In this document: one piece after another, positions 30,771 to 44,072 of the stretch
Numbering within the stretch: the first letter of the stretch is position 1
Layout: each line of letters starts with the position of its first letter
NCBI GenBank assembly: GCA_030533445.1
Contig: CM060072.1
Span: 18,604,267-18,668,266, forward strand
Source of the DNA: Cyprinodon diabolis
Lineage: Eukaryota > Chordata > Actinopteri > Cyprinodontiformes > Cyprinodontidae
Reading direction: 5' to 3'
Length of the DNA: 64,000 nt
The notes under the pieces: model-generated
Databases searched by the model: none
Told to the model about the DNA's origin: nothing
What the model saw: the letters and a program-made list of their open reading frames with translations, nothing else
Translations under genes and position numbers: made by a program

Positions 30771-32789
30771 TTGATTTATGCATATAGATTGTTTTATTAT
30801 AATTATGCAGGAAGTTTTACAGATTATATGGACACTGCAATGTAGGTAGAAAAGGAAAGGAAAAACAGAAAAAAAAATAGAAAAGATGAAAGAGAGAGTA
30901 GATAAAAGGGAGACTGGCCCGCACGCACCATGCAGAACATTTTTGGTGACAGGTTATATTTAGATCATTGGCAATTTATCATTGAATATTAGGCAGTCTA
31001 AAATTCCCCTGTGAATTTAATATAGTACTAGGTGAAATATGCATTGTTAAATTTAATTAATGAAATCATTAAACTGAATTAAATGTGTGCTAAAATGCAC
31101 TGGATTTCATGAGTATATTGCACATCGATCAGCTGTTGAACCCCCTCTTGGATGCAATCTCCTCTCTGGAGAAGCAAGAAGCTGACTGTCAGCCTTTAAG
31201 AGAAATCTCCACTGAGACTTCAAAGAGCATTGAAGCAAGCAGTGTTAAAGTACAGCTCTGATTAAATAGAACATAAAAATCCTTCATTCATTGGTGTAGG
31301 AGCGGGGAAGGGTTAGGTTTTGAAGCTGGCTGCTCAATTGGCAGAGCACGCTGAAAGATTTGACTGACAGTGACCAGGCAGAGGGGAGGTTTTCCTCATG
31401 AGATTCAGACCTGATAGGAAAAAGGGATTATTTAGTCAGAACATTCCTCTTGTGCTGAACTCTTGCTGTGGTTTCTGTAGTTAATTTCAGAGGGTTTATG
31501 TTTCAACAATTGTTAATGCAATCTGTTAATTAACACCAGTGATCCTCCCCTGTTTAGTCTAGGCTTCTGAAGTACATTAGACTAAACTACAAAAACTATA
31601 CTCTGTATATTTACACACTTCAGGCTTAATGAAATGTCTGTCATTTTCACAGAAGTAAGAGGCATGTATTGTACTTACTTGACTAAATGGAATGGAGCTT
31701 CTAGGCAAATGGCTCTTCTCCAAAGAGAAGAGCTGACAAAACACAGTTTATAAGATGTCAAAGAGCAAGTATATCACAAAAGTGTCATTGATCTTGTCCA
31801 TCACTTTGACTTAGATAAACTTAACAAAGGCATGAAAGTTGACCAAGTTTGTAACACCTTGGGAAAGCAGCAGGGCGCACAACAAGTAGATTAACAGCAA
31901 AACTTGAATTCCTGAAGAATGCACAGTTAATTCTTGGCGCTTTGTGTACAAGGCAAATGTAAAGAGGTTTTTCTAACTGTTTTGTAGTCGTAGACAAAGG
32001 AAAGATAGCAGCTTATTTTCTGAGCAACCACATAAGATTTAACTAAGAAAAATCCTTTTGTAAAATTAAGAATATTATGGACAACTTTGAGCAATTCTTG
32101 AGATAGTTTTAAAGGTATTCCTGTAGCTGTTTACTTATTAAAAAGGCGTTCTCCGTTTGTTTAGCTATTCTTTCTTACTACACAGTAAAGGCAGACTTTG
32201 AATATTTTAGAATCTTAAGCCTAAAGCCTGTTTTACGACTGAAATTATTAAGTTAAACCAGATTTCAGAAACGGGTTGATCAGCTAACAATCAGCATTTG
32301 GCTCCCTTCCCTTTGGCAAGCTGGGTCCAACCACCGCCGCTGGCAAGCTGCATGGACTCTGTCCCCAACTGTTGCGTGTCTGTTGACACCATCACACTGG
32401 GTTAGCATGATGATGTCACCATTGCGACAGATATCAGAAAAGTAAATGAAAAGCATCATGGGAGGGAGCCAGAGCGTAGTAATTGTTTAGCTCTTTTTTT
32501 CTTTCCAATTTTCTCTCACCAGTGCTGCACCATGGTTATCGAATCAGACTCGAATTCTGGGGTGTGCTGACTTCCGTATGTGGTACTCAATGGCATCACG
32601 TAAATTAGCAGGTCTGATGTTCCCACTCTATGCCAATCAGAGCGGATCCGTCGTTACCTGGATTGCTTGCCCAGTCATTTGACACGGGCCAATGAGCTGC
32701 TCCCACTGCCACTAAAAGACAATTTTTTCCGGGTAAATGTGTTTTTTTCGCCAAGTAGAAAAAAGGTATACAGTACGTAAACAGAGTGG
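30771..32789. other. Unannotated intronic stretch
   Basis: No gene or known repeat was recognised. 32320-32480 and 32520-32700 are moderately GC-rich but carry no domain-bearing frame. Confidence 0.4.
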
Positions 32790-32970
32790 GGGAGTGTTGG
32801 CCTAGTGGGTTTAAGCAGTGCGCTTGTGTTCTGAGAAGGTTGCAAGTACTCGGTTCAATCTCCACAACCTACACTCTGGGTCTCTGAGAAAGACCTTTAA
32901 CCCATAACTGCTCGCCGAGTGCCGCACGAGGTATAGTTCTCCAATGTGAGATCAATGAAGTTCTATTATT
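32790..32970 (+). repeat. tRNA-derived SINE
   Basis: Head with TTGGCCTAGTGGGTTTAAGC (box A-like) and CTCGGTTCAATCTCC (box B). The conserved body is CACTCTGGGTCTCTGAGAAA, then ACTGCTCGCCGAGTGCCGCA, and the tail CTATTATTATT. This layout fits a V-SINE-like teleost family. The pol III boxes are diverged, so it is not a working tRNA gene. Confidence 0.75.
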
Positions 32971-34749
32971 ATTAACTTACTTAAGTCTTTTTGCCAAGGA
33001 AAATATGTCCTTCATCACTATGTATTTTTTATATACATATATAGGTTTACAGTGTTTATTAGTTATTTTTTTAGCTGTTATTTAACTTTATATGATGAAA
33101 TGACCCACAGAGAAGTTAATGGGGCTAATATCTAAATAAAATGAAAATTGAACAACTGACAGTAGTGGGGATGTTCACTGTAACAGTCGTAATTGTGTGG
33201 TGTCGATTTAAGTTCTCTGATATTGCTATGCGCCACTGCTTCTCTGTAGAGAGCTCTGGAGACATGTGATGCAGATCTATATAGGTTAGTTCCCTATTTT
33301 CTTAGTAATGTTACAGGTTGTTTTGACTCTGATCATTTTTCATGTTTCAGAATAAAGCAGCCGTTCAACTGGGCGTTGCAAGGTTGGTGAAGAGTGTGTT
33401 TATTAAAGGTCAACACTGTGGAATCCCCAATACCAGTGTGGTTGAGTTTCTGACCGTCCTGTCGAGTCTGCCAATACATCTCCTCCCTTAAACGCAACCC
33501 TAAGTATTACACCACTCAGAAAATAAAAGTGTGACGTGTTTTAGATACAGCCATTGGAAACACCTAAATTAAATGAATGGGCAAATGAACATATAAGGAG
33601 ATAATTCAACTATTCATACAGGTAGATAAGCTGAAACACATTTAAAACATCCAGGATGTGTGACACCACCACAGAAACACATTCACTCATTTCAAACCAA
33701 TTTATTACTAAGGTCGCCTTTGTTTTCAGTTTATATATTACTAATGGGGCCTTTGTTCTTAACCTTGCCTGCAGGCTGAACTGTTGCTGTATTTGTGAGT
33801 TCACAACACACAATAATCCATCTGTCCTGCTCCAAAGCCAACCATATAACACAGACCCAACACAGATTTGCAAATCATGCTGCACTAGTAGGGTTTAATG
33901 CAGGAGATATGACTGGGACAAAAACAAGAGCATCAAAACTGAAATAAATATTGCAGCTCAGTTGAACTTATGTGTGGCTGCTGCTATCACACGTGTTTTG
34001 TCACAATCCAAGATTTCTTTTTTAAAGAGACAGCAAGAGCATAAAATGGAATTTAATTTGTCATCTTGATTGGCTAAAACCAAACTTTGTTTGACTGGTA
34101 CAAAGTCTTACTTCACCCAATCAGCTCAGAAGGTTCTGCTGAATGTCCCTCTTTTCCTGAACAGCTTTGATTGGAGCGGTCCTACATTGATGATGTGTAG
34201 AACTAAACCTGAGTACTTACTTTGCCCTGATATTTGTTCCAGATTTCAAACAACCCAAAGAAATGCCGATACGCAGAGAATTCATATAAAATGACCTGAC
34301 CAATGTTAAAGATAAAAAATTGGAAAGACAAGATATAATGCATAGAAATGTATTAAATTATTTCAGAGTCTCCATATATGGAAGGTTCAGGGGATCCTTT
34401 GCACTCTGAACTTTTCACATTTTAATTTTATATACAAGTCTAACACTTCTATCAATTAAGAGTTTCTTTGTCAAGGAGATGTTGACTATTCGCTTACTCT
34501 GATATCTATGATAATTTCAAGTATCAGACTTTTATCAACGATGTCGATTAACATCTTAACCTTATTCAATAACATCTTTTGCCAAATGGTGCAAGGCAGC
34601 CCACTGCCTGATGTTCCACCCCACAAACTTCCCTTTTGCCATGGTGCTTCTTTATCCCAACATGATGTGTTCATTGATATCCAGAGTTCATCTTTGGCCT
34701 TCTATGAAGCTTGGCCATTTTCTCCCAGTATTTCATGCCATGAGCTACT
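32971..34749. other. Unannotated intronic stretch
   Basis: AT-rich sequence without a recognised gene or repeat; open frames at 33610-33898 on both strands have no domain. Confidence 0.4.
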
Positions 34750-35265
34750 CAGGGTTGTAACGATACTAAACTTTTCAACTCGATACCGATACTAGGTAAA
34801 ATATTCGATACTCGATACCCTTTTCGATACCACATGAATAAAAACAAAGACTCTAAATTCAACAGAAATATTTTCATTACTAAAAAAATACAATAAATAA
34901 ATAAAAAAACAATAAGAATAATATTTTGAGGTTGTATGCTGTGCACAATATTAGGCAAGCTCGATAAAAAAAACTTAGAAAATTTAAATAATGTGTTCTT
35001 TCCTTGGCTATGTTTTGCAGACATGACAATGACACTAGCCAAACCATTTAAACAAAAATAATTCTCAGCAGCTGCACCTGTTACAAAAAAGTCTGAAACC
35101 GAAGAATGCACAGAATTATTCAATCACACAGGGTTCAGAAAGTGCATTTTCCACTGTTCTGCACTTTAGATGGCTGTATCGATACTTTTGAAAATGAGTA
35201 TTGTTACCGAATACAACGTTTCAGTATTGATACTTTTTTGAGTATCGATACTTTTGACAACCCTA
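34750..35265. mobile_element. hAT-type short element with 8-bp target duplication
   Basis: Ends CAGGGTTGTAACGATACT... and ...GAGTATCGATACTTTTGACA then ACCCTA, with sub-terminal CGATAC repeats in opposite orientation. It is flanked by a perfect GAGCTACT duplication (34742-34749 and 35266-35273), the 8-bp length expected of hAT. At 516 bp without transposase it is non-autonomous. Confidence 0.88.
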
Positions 35266-35273
35266 GAGCTACT

Positions 35274-37045
35274 GTAACATTTAATTTCCCTATAGGATTA
35301 ATTATGTATTTTGTAAGTGAATTGAACTGAAAGTTGTTTTTTCTACTTTGAACTGATTATATTTTGGGATGATGTTGTCTTACAAACTATACCTGCCATT
35401 TCAAGGTCTTTCTGAAGCTCACTAGTATTACTCTTTGGCTCTGGAAGAGCAAATAACTAGAATAATCCTTTGGACTCTTCAGTCAGATATCTGACCTTAT
35501 GATGGGCCCCTGGTCATTGGAGAACTAATTTTCCCTCTGCTTCTGGAGTACAGCACTCCCTAAAACACTCAGAAGCTTAGTAATACAGCTGTAGCCATTG
35601 GCCTTGGTGCTTTTTTGTACAAATCTGTGAAACAGTTTGGTAATGAGAAACCTTTTAAAAGGCCAGCAAAAAATATCAAACCAAGATATAAGGACTTTGC
35701 AGGAGGAATACATTGTTAATACTGACAGACTGACTATTTTCTTGAGTCTCTTTGCCATTTGGTACAGCTTCTTCTTTAACTATTAATGTGTTTTATTTCT
35801 TTTTGTTTCATTCTTTTCCTAAAGCTCTACATCCATTTTACCTTGACTTCCTTATTAGTGGATTACAGTTTGAAGTGATGGGGAAGAATATTGTGTCAGG
35901 GCCGTCTGAGAAGACAATTATTTCCAGACACATGTCAGAGCAGGTTCATATATCTAGAGATTGTGAGACGTGGACCCTCAAGGGCCACAGCTTCATTTTG
36001 TGGTATTTACTCAGCCCTCATTTACTTTTAGTAGATTTTTTTAAAAGCCCTAAGGGAGGGTAAAATAATAAAGAAAGAGAACAACTAATAATGACAAAGA
36101 ATCATCATATGCACAACTAAATTAGCTTCTTTTCACATACCTCCTCCTGCTGCTGCTTTACTGTTGAATGTTGAGTTTGGACAGGAATCCTCTGTGAAAA
36201 GGTCTTATCACTGGATCAGTTTACTTGGACTGGCAAAACTGCTGCATATTTCCATGAAACTTTTAGCAGAAGCTGTGACACTGCCTGGTGTCATAAGAAG
36301 GGAAGGTTTATGTGATCCAGATTTGGGTCAAGGGGAGTTTTTGCATATCAGAGATCTGCAGAGATTTACCCTGACTACCGTTGTAAGATTAATAGATTTA
36401 ATCTCTTACATGCAATGTTTTAGCAATTTCAAACTAAAATACAATTAGTCCCTAAAATAATACATACTATTTGGTTAAATTATAGTTGTTCTTGCAAAAA
36501 TACGGGGTTTCTTTAAATAATCTGAAAAAACTTTTACTTATAGGCTTCTATGATTTAGACTCATGGTTCTTACCTCTTTGAATGTCTTGTAATATAAGTG
36601 AAAATGGTTTTGATTCTTTTATATAGATATTTTTTTGTTAATGTAACATTATGAGTTAACAATGTAGTAAAGATTTAGAATGGTATTAAAGGGAAAAATT
36701 AAATTTAAACTGACTAGAAAAGCTCTCAGAGAGTGCAGACCTCTGTCAAGTAGCTCATTTCCACCGATGTATTGTTACTTCCACATTTAAGTTCATACCT
36801 GTACTCACAGAATCTTTCAAAACTTTCCTGGATCCAGATAGTGATCCAGAACATCACCAAAATGTTATGATTTGTTGCCACTCACGTTATGCACCTTTTC
36901 TGAAAATATCAGCAAACTCGATCCTTAACTCTTTTAGATATTTTTAAAACTGACAGTCAAACCAACTACAATGAAAACATAATTACACTGGCAGAGGTAA
37001 TAATCCTATCTGCCAATTTTGTGATACCAGGAAAATAATTTGGCT
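35274..37045. other. Unannotated intronic stretch
   Basis: No recognised gene or repeat; AT-rich throughout. Confidence 0.4.
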
Positions 37046-37595
37046 TCCTTTTAAATCCAAAATAGACTTTCAAATCCTCCTTCTCACATATAAAGCATTA
37101 AATGGCCAAGCTCCATCTTACATCAGATATATGATTGTTCCTTATGTTTCTAACAGAGCACTTCGCTCTCAATCTGCAGGTTTACTAGTGGTTCCTAGAA
37201 TTTCTAAAAGTAGAATGGGAGGCAAATCTTTTAGTTATCAGGCTCTTCTCCTGTGGAACCAATGACCAAGGCTTCATCCGGCCTCTTTTTCAGTTTAGTA
37301 CAAGGGTTTAGGCCTTTGCTTGTGTCTCCTTGAATCCCATTCAGCCTCGGGAGATGGCCGTTCACTCTAAGGCTGGTTCTGCTGGAGGTTTCTTCCTGTT
37401 AAAAGGGAGTTTTCCCCCTCCACGGTCGCCACAAGCATGCTTGGTATGAGGGATTGCCTTCAGGTCAATGACGAAATGCAATCAGCTATTTTCTTCTTAG
37501 ACAGAAAACTTTGAATACATCTTGTTGAACTGTAAAGTGGCTTGAGATGACATGTGTTGCGAATTGGCACTACATAAATAAAATGAAAATACAGT
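37046..37595 (+). repeat. LINE 3' end (L2/Rex-like), same family as 14920-16012
   Basis: Blocks TATAAAGCATTAAATGGCCA, TTTACTAGTGGTTCCTAGAA, TTTTAGTTATCAGGCTCTTC, TTCTTCCTGTTAAAAGGGAG and GCGAATTGGCACTACATAAA are shared with 15060-16000 in the same order. An internal deletion relative to that copy removes the section after the WNQ codons. Confidence 0.75.
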
Positions 37596-37997
37596 GTAGC
37601 ACTTCCACAAAACTTTTAGGAAAGGTTTTGAACAGGCAAGCAGTGAGCAAGTGTCCATAATCAGAATGGCTGTATCGGGTCTAACGGGGATGGTTCAACA
37701 GATAGCCTATATAATGTGTGCCTATTGAATTAATGGGGAGGTTATTGTATATGTTCCACTTCAAAGTCTATCTCTAAATTAAGTGTGTTCATCACAGCGA
37801 AGATGGTCTGTCTGCACTGTTGACTCTTGCACTATTTGTCTCTCTTTACCCTATGATCATACTTGTGTGACTGCGTGTTCTTACTTAATGTTTGCATCGC
37901 ATTTTCATTTTTCGTTTTATTCTTTGTGGTGTTGTCCTTATTGTCATCTGCCTCACTTTTAGAAATAAGAATAGTTGGATGAATTACCTGAAGAAGC

Positions 37998-38168
37998 TCC
38001 ACAGTAAATTTTGCAGTGTTTAGCACTTTAAAATTGCATTTGGTCCCACTTAGAATTAGTGTTAAATTAAAACTCTACGTAGTGTATATCTTACTCCAGC
38101 TGTTGTTGTAATAACTCTAAAAGAGTCCACCTGACTCTACATATTTAACACTGTGGAATTTACTATGT
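37998..38168. mobile_element. Small MITE with CACAGTAAATT termini
   Basis: The left end CACAGTAAATTTTGCAGTGT and the reverse complement of the right end (CATAGTAAATTCCACAGTGT) match at 16 of 20 positions. The interior contains AACTCTAAAAGAGTCCACC, typical of a short fish element. It is about 170 bp with no coding capacity. Confidence 0.6.
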
Positions 38169-38339
38169 CCTGTTTATTCCCTGAATCTTAGCAATACTTA
38201 CCAGTGTTTTTGAAGCAATATCCCCAAAAGTAATTGGTGCAATTATAACAACACAAAGATAAATAAAGTAGGGGTTAGAAAATAAACACCTATTCATAAA
38301 AAATAGTAGATGAAGCAATTTATTAAGTCAAATCCTGCC

Positions 38340-38480
38340 AAAATACATCTTGAGGTATTTTTTTTTTTAACGAGTCAGTAGATTTGTGAAGCTCACAGAG
38401 TGGAATGGTTCTCCAGAACCTTGGAGCCACTGTTTGAAATCTTTGCGCTACACGGGTCTTAAAATGGGTTTGGGGAAGAC
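38340..38480 (-). repeat. Possible LINE RT C-terminal remnant
   Basis: The minus-strand frame reads RFQTVAPRFWRTIPLCELHK then STDSLKKKI, resembling the VAPRLWNSLP...SFKKHLK tail of CR1/L2-type proteins (compare [20 protein letters not shown] at 43860). It is short, so tentative. Confidence 0.4.
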
Positions 38481-41400
38481 CGGCTGCAAGAAGGTCTGCA
38501 ATATATTTCATAACTTGGCCATTGAGTCCCCTAAATGTTATGAATACACATTTTATTTACAATGTAGGTTAAAATTGTATAATGATAAAGATTTAACCAC
38601 TTATTTAATACCATTTGTCTTATTTCTACACAAATGCTTTTTTCATCAATAACGCGTGTTTAAAGATTACCATAACTTGCTCTGCTAATTATTACATAGT
38701 TGTTGATTTAATTGCAGAGCAACCCTAACTGTTTTTTGCTGTTCCCACCAGGGTGACAGAAAAGCAGCAGGAGGCTATTATTGTTAAACCATTTCCAAAA
38801 ATCCTCTGTGATTTCATTACACCATGCCAAGCAGTAAGACCCAGTCACTTTTAGCAATTGTGGCATTAATTTCCCAGTATTTAAGAGCTGAGAGTGTCAG
38901 ATTTTGGTGTAGGCCAAAAATAGCAATTAAATATGATGGATGTTTAACATGCAAGCCCTGCTAGACGTTGGCAGGAAAACATTTTTATTTGTGGCATCAC
39001 CATACTGACAGAACCACTGGAAAAAATCTCATAAGGTCCAGGGTGTCCCCCGGCTATGATTTGTTGACAGCCTGGATTGGCCTAAGCACCCTGGCAACAC
39101 TTAAAAAAACTAATAATACAAAGCAGACATAGAAAATGGACGGAGAGAGTCATTATGCAGCAAATATGGGCATTCCATGCTTTTATTTGATTTATTTGAT
39201 GTCTGCTGTTAATATTAGAAGATTTAAGTTTAATTCCTTTAAGTTTTTTTTTTAACTCTTCCTGTTTTGAATTATTTTGAAATGTTTAAATTGATAGATA
39301 AAGAGGTAAATAGACTGACTCCATTTCGCTGCATGTTTTCATTATAGATAGACGGCCTGTTTTGCTGGGTTTTCGTTTAATCTGTGTTCCCTCCATTTCA
39401 GTTCCAAAAATATAATCAGAAATATATTAACTTAGAGGATACATGCAGTTGGATAGCACAGCCCTAAGGTTCTGATTTTAATGTTTCAATTATGCCTTTT
39501 ACATAAGATATTATTCTCCTTCCACATCAAACATCTCACTTTGACAGATTAAACATAAATCAGCACATCACATCTTTTGGTACTAATTTCACTCCGTGCC
39601 GCCTCCCAGACTATAATTAAAGCCAAGTCCCTTGTGACTTTGAGTAAAACAAGGATTTATTTTTTAGATGCATTTACTGATTTAGTGCAGTGACCTTTTG
39701 TTTAAACTGAATGCTCTGGAAGAACACAAACCTCTATTCTTTTGTTTCTAGGAATTGATAACTTGACATCGGAGGCATAAAGTTTTGATAAAATTTCTGA
39801 AGATAGTAGAAGCACAGTTCATTTTATAAACATAAAGAATCTTAATTACATCGAGTTTTTTTTACTGCCAAGGCTACATGCAAGTCACTTCAAAAACATT
39901 TTCCCTATCGGCAATTCAGGTTTAATTTTTCTAATTTAAGGTTTAAAATTAATTCTGTACATTTGATTAGATTAATACATTCACAAAATGTGTTATTATA
40001 TAATAAATATGATTATGAGTCCAAGTTTAATCCAGTTAAGAGGAAGTTCTAACCTAATGTTAAAATTACAAAGTTCATTTACATTTGTTTTCTCAAACTC
40101 CCATTCACATTTTATGACTTCAGTATTTTACTTTTCAGCCTAGTATTTTACATAATTTGAACTTTCTTAACTGACAGAAAAAATAGAATTACGTTGCATT
40201 GCAGATTTCAGTTTTGTTAAAGTGTTGATCAGGCATTAACTGATTTAAATGATTAATAATAAGTTATTCCTTACATATCCTAAAACATTGTAACATAAGC
40301 TGTACAATAATTCAATAAATGCAAATATTTTTTGAAAAGGTTAATATTATAGCTTTATGCACTTTTTAAACATATTTATTATTTATAAAAAGAGTGATGT
40401 TTCAAAACTTTTATTTCTGTTAATTATGATGATTTTACATTAAACAACTTTAGAATTAGACTATTATGCTTTATCAATAAAGAACAAAATGATACATTTA
40501 TTTGGGCTTAATGAAAAGCATATTTCATACCTGCTTAAATGCTATTTTCAAAAGTTACTTTTAATCCTACAAACTGGCCTAATTCCGTTTTATATTGAGA
40601 ATAACTTGTCATGATGTGTCATGATGATCAACTCTAAATTGATCTAGCCTAAAGTTATTAAGTTTTTCAATAAAGGTTTCTGTAAGTTAGTTTAATCAAC
40701 TCTGAGTAAGCCCACTCAGAGTTGAAAACGTGCATAACAAGTATGAAAAATTATTATAAGTGAAGCCCCAGTTTGATGAGTCATCATGACAACTGGCAAC
40801 AGGAAATGCCCATTCTATCCCATTGGAACAAGAGATTTTAATAAAGAAACGAAGGAAAGAAATGGAGAAGGTGTTCAAAAGACAAACAGTGCTGCAAAGA
40901 AGAGGAAGACTGCTAAAGAGAAGACTGCTGCTGGAGTTGATGCGTAGGTTTATATGAAGTGGCCTATGAGCCGATTTAACATTTATTAAAAGCACTGTCC
41001 TCTGTGTTGTTTGATTTGTAGATCACCAAAATAGGATTCTCCCTGTTGTGCTATAATGATAGTGGATCAATGTATTGTATTTAGGTGAAATCACCTTTCA
41101 GAAGGGGAAGATGGAAAAAAAAACATTTTGGTCAAACAGGAAATAAGCATCATCTAATCGGCTTCCTCCTCTTTTTGATTCATATTCCTTTACACAGTAA
41201 ATACTAGGTGGCTGCTTATCATCCTAATAAATTGCCATTTTCAGTGGTAATCAATCCCATATCCCATAGAAATGCTTCAGCTTGTGCCTCCTGAGTTCCA
41301 GTAGGCTCAATCGGTTATCAACTAATTATTCCTAAGCCTTAGGAATTCCATTACTTCTTCATGTATTTACAAAAAGGAGAGAAAAAAAATCTGCATGTCG

Positions 41401-41848
41401 CAAACAGAATCAGAAACACAGAAACAGAAATATCATATCCTATCAATTGAGTCATTTTTAATTACTACATTAAATCCATGCGACTGAAATTTGTGAAATT
41501 CATTCGAAGTAAAACTTAAATACATAGGTTTTTAGTTTTTTTAAATTGGTACATTGTAAATAAAATAGATAAAACCTATGAAGGAGATAAATGGTAAATA
41601 AAACTTAAGGTTTTAGACGAAGCCGAAGCAGCTGTTATCAATGATATCATCAGCCATAAAAAACCTACGAGAAGAGGCACAGCCTGAATCCATTCTATGG
41701 GACTTGTGCTGTTTGACTGTACCTTCTTGTTTTCTATAATGCTGTTTTCACACACATACACACCAATGTTTTCTCACTGATATTAACTTCTGTTAAAAAA
41801 GTCTGTGTAATGCTGCCAATGTCAGGATGGATAAGGTTGTGTATGTGT
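38481..41848. other. Unannotated intronic stretch
   Basis: No firm feature in about 3.4 kb of AT-rich sequence. Around 40700-40960 there is a local palindrome (ACTCTGAGTAAGCCCACTCAGAGT) and a short arginine/leucine-rich frame, possibly the end of a Harbinger-like relic, but too little is left to call. Confidence 0.4.
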
Positions 41849-42178
41849 TAGGGCTGCAACTAACGATTATCTGGCGAATCGATTAATCTGTCGATTATTT
41901 TTTAGATTTATTGATTGATTTTATAGCCAAAGATTCGTTCATTACAAAATCACACCAGGTGAACTACAATTTTTCCACTTGTGCAATTCTGGACAGAGCA
42001 TATTAATAGATGAAAACATTTGTTAATAATTACTGTTCTTAGTGAGTTGCTCTGTCAATTAAAGGCATGTTTTACAGTCTCTATACTCCAGTTAATGATT
42101 AATCGATTACTAAATTAGTTGACGATTATTTCCATAATCGATTAATAACGATTAATCCGATTAATTGTTTCTGCTCTA
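41849..42178. mobile_element. hAT-type short element (330 bp) with 8-bp target duplication
   Basis: Left end TAGGGCTGCAACTAACGATT; right end CGATTAATTGTTTCTGCTCT then A. Sub-terminal AATCGATTAAT repeats face each other. The flanks GTATGTGT (41841-41848) and GTATGTAT (42179-42186) agree at 7 of 8 bases. It is non-autonomous; the terminus is typical of a common teleost hAT group. Confidence 0.82.
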
Positions 42179-42404
42179 GTATGTATGTGATGATTGAAAG
42201 ATGAAACGCAAGCCAGTGCTCATAAACATAATTTTCTGATTATGAAAAGTATGCATTAAATGTCTATCAATTAATGGCAATCATTCTTCCATAACTTTCT
42301 TGTCAAAAAGACATGCAATATTTGTTTTTTAAAACTTAAAGTGTCTAATGAACCTGGTGAATGATTTTTTTTTGTTATTGTATGCACAAAACTACAAGAA
42401 AATC

Positions 42405-42690
42405 ATTCATCTATTTTCCATCACGCTTATCCCTAGAGAGTTGCTGGTGCCTATCTGGAGGGGCAAAAGGCGGGTTACACCCTGGACATATCGCCAGTCT
42501 ATCGTGGGGCAACACAGAGATGAACAAGGCATAAAAACCATTCATGCACAAACTGACACCTAAGGAGAAGTTAGAGAAGCCAATTACCTAAGTCATGTTT
42601 TTGGACTGTGGGAGGAAGTCGTAGTACCCAGAGAGAACCTGGGCATGCTCAGGGAAAACATGCAAATTCTATCCAGAAAGACCCTGGCCC
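42405..42690 (+). repeat. Teleost dispersed repeat, longest copy in the window
   Basis: In order: TTTTCCATCACGCTTATCCC, GGGTTACACCCTGGACATAT, CGCCAGTCTATCGTGGGGCA, TTTTTGGACTGTGGGAGGAA, and ACCTGGGCATGCTCAGGGAA followed by AACATGCAAATTCTATCC. This string of blocks is a very common fish repeat of unsettled origin. Fragments occur at 11265, 11948 and 21615. Confidence 0.7.
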
Positions 42691-43344
42691 TTTCTATCTC
42701 CCTATATATACTCCTCCTCTGCAGTTCATCATAGCTGGATTCTCTTCTCTATCACCTTTATGTATTCTCCTGAGTGTCTCCCCTCTTTTAAATCTACAAG
42801 AAACCACCTCAGCTCCAGTCTCTGCAGTAGAGTCCTCTACAAACCTCCACCCAAGTTCACACTGTCAGAATGTCAACGGAAGAGTTGGACGTAAAAACTT
42901 GGTAGAGCTTTGAAATGGTGTGTTTCTTGCATATGTGACCTGGCAATCACTGGTTAGGGAGATTGTTAAAATATGCTGACTCTGATCACTAGTGATTTTC
43001 TTTCTTTGCATCTCTACTCTGATCTCTGGAAAAACAAAAACAAAAAATTTGTCTTAAAATTCCATTTCTAGAATTTGGTTTGCTGTTAAATCTCTTCCTT
43101 AACCTACGGTTAGTTGGAAACTAAACTGCTGTCCCAAATCGATCAATGTCTCCCTCTGATTCACAGCCCTGTAGGAATAGTGCATGTTTATTTGAATGTG
43201 TAATGCTTTATTAGTGGTTGGGTTTCATTTTGTTTTGGTAGCTTTGCCAAGTAGCAACAGAGGTGGTAATTTATTTCATAGTTGTTTTGTTTTTGTGGTT
43301 AAATGTCCTTTCATTTATTACCCGATGCAAATCAAATATAATCG
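42691..43344. other. Unannotated intronic stretch
   Basis: No gene or further repeat was recognised between the dispersed repeat and the LINE. Confidence 0.4.
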
Positions 43345-44072
43345 CCCAAAGTGCGGAACCTGGGTGTCATTTTGGACTCCACACTCTCACTCAGTTTCCA
43401 CATCCAGAGCATCACTAAATCTGCCTTCTTTCACCTCCGTAACATCTCAAGACTCCGGCCGTCACTTACCGACTCAGTCACCGAAACTCTCATTCATTCA
43501 TTTGTCACCTCCCGTCTGGACTACTGCAATGGTGTCCTGTCTGGGCTGCCCAACAAAGCCCTAGACAGATTGCAGTACGTCCAGAACTCAGCTGCCAGGG
43601 TGTTAACCCACACCAAGCCCTGGCAGCACATCACCCCCATCCTCAAGAAACTCCATTGGCTGCCAATCAAACAACGCATCAGCTACAAAATCCTCCTCCT
43701 CACTTACAAAGCACTTCATTCTCTGGCACCCAAGTACATCACTGACCTTCTTCACCCGCTCACTCAGTCACGGTCCCTGCGCTACACCAGCAAGAACTTA
43801 CTTTCCATCCCCCGTACCAGACTCAAGACCTTTGGTGACAGGGCTTTCTGTGCAGTGGCCCCGGCTCTTTGGAATGCCCTCCCCCCTCCTATCCGTTCCG
43901 CAACTTCCCTGACACAGTTCCAAAAGCACCTTAAAACACACCTTTTCTCTCTTGCCTACCCTTCCTAACCCCCTCCCTGTCCCTACCCCCCTTACTTCAC
44001 CTCTTGTAAAGCGACCTTGGGTGTCCTGAAAGGCGCTATATAAATCAAAGTTATTATTATTATTATTATTAT
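43345..44072 (+). pseudogene. 5'-truncated LINE (CR1/L2-type) RT C-terminus with ATT tail
   Basis: The frame 43351-43968 is open for 205 codons: [91 protein letters not shown], ending [16 protein letters not shown]. This is the end of the reverse transcriptase of an L2-like LINE. The stop is followed by a short 3' UTR with GGCGCTATATAAATC and the tail (ATT)7 at 44051-44072. Absence of stops makes it the youngest LINE piece here. Confidence 0.88.

Noticed and set aside
32790..32870. tRNA gene
   Set aside because: The box A/B-like sequence continues into a SINE body and ATT tail and does not fold as a clean cloverleaf.
40862..40957. Short Arg/Leu-rich frame (MEKVFKRQTVLQ...) next to a small palindrome
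   Set aside because: It recalls the N-terminus of Harbinger-like transposases, but only about 31 codons remain and no DDE domain follows.
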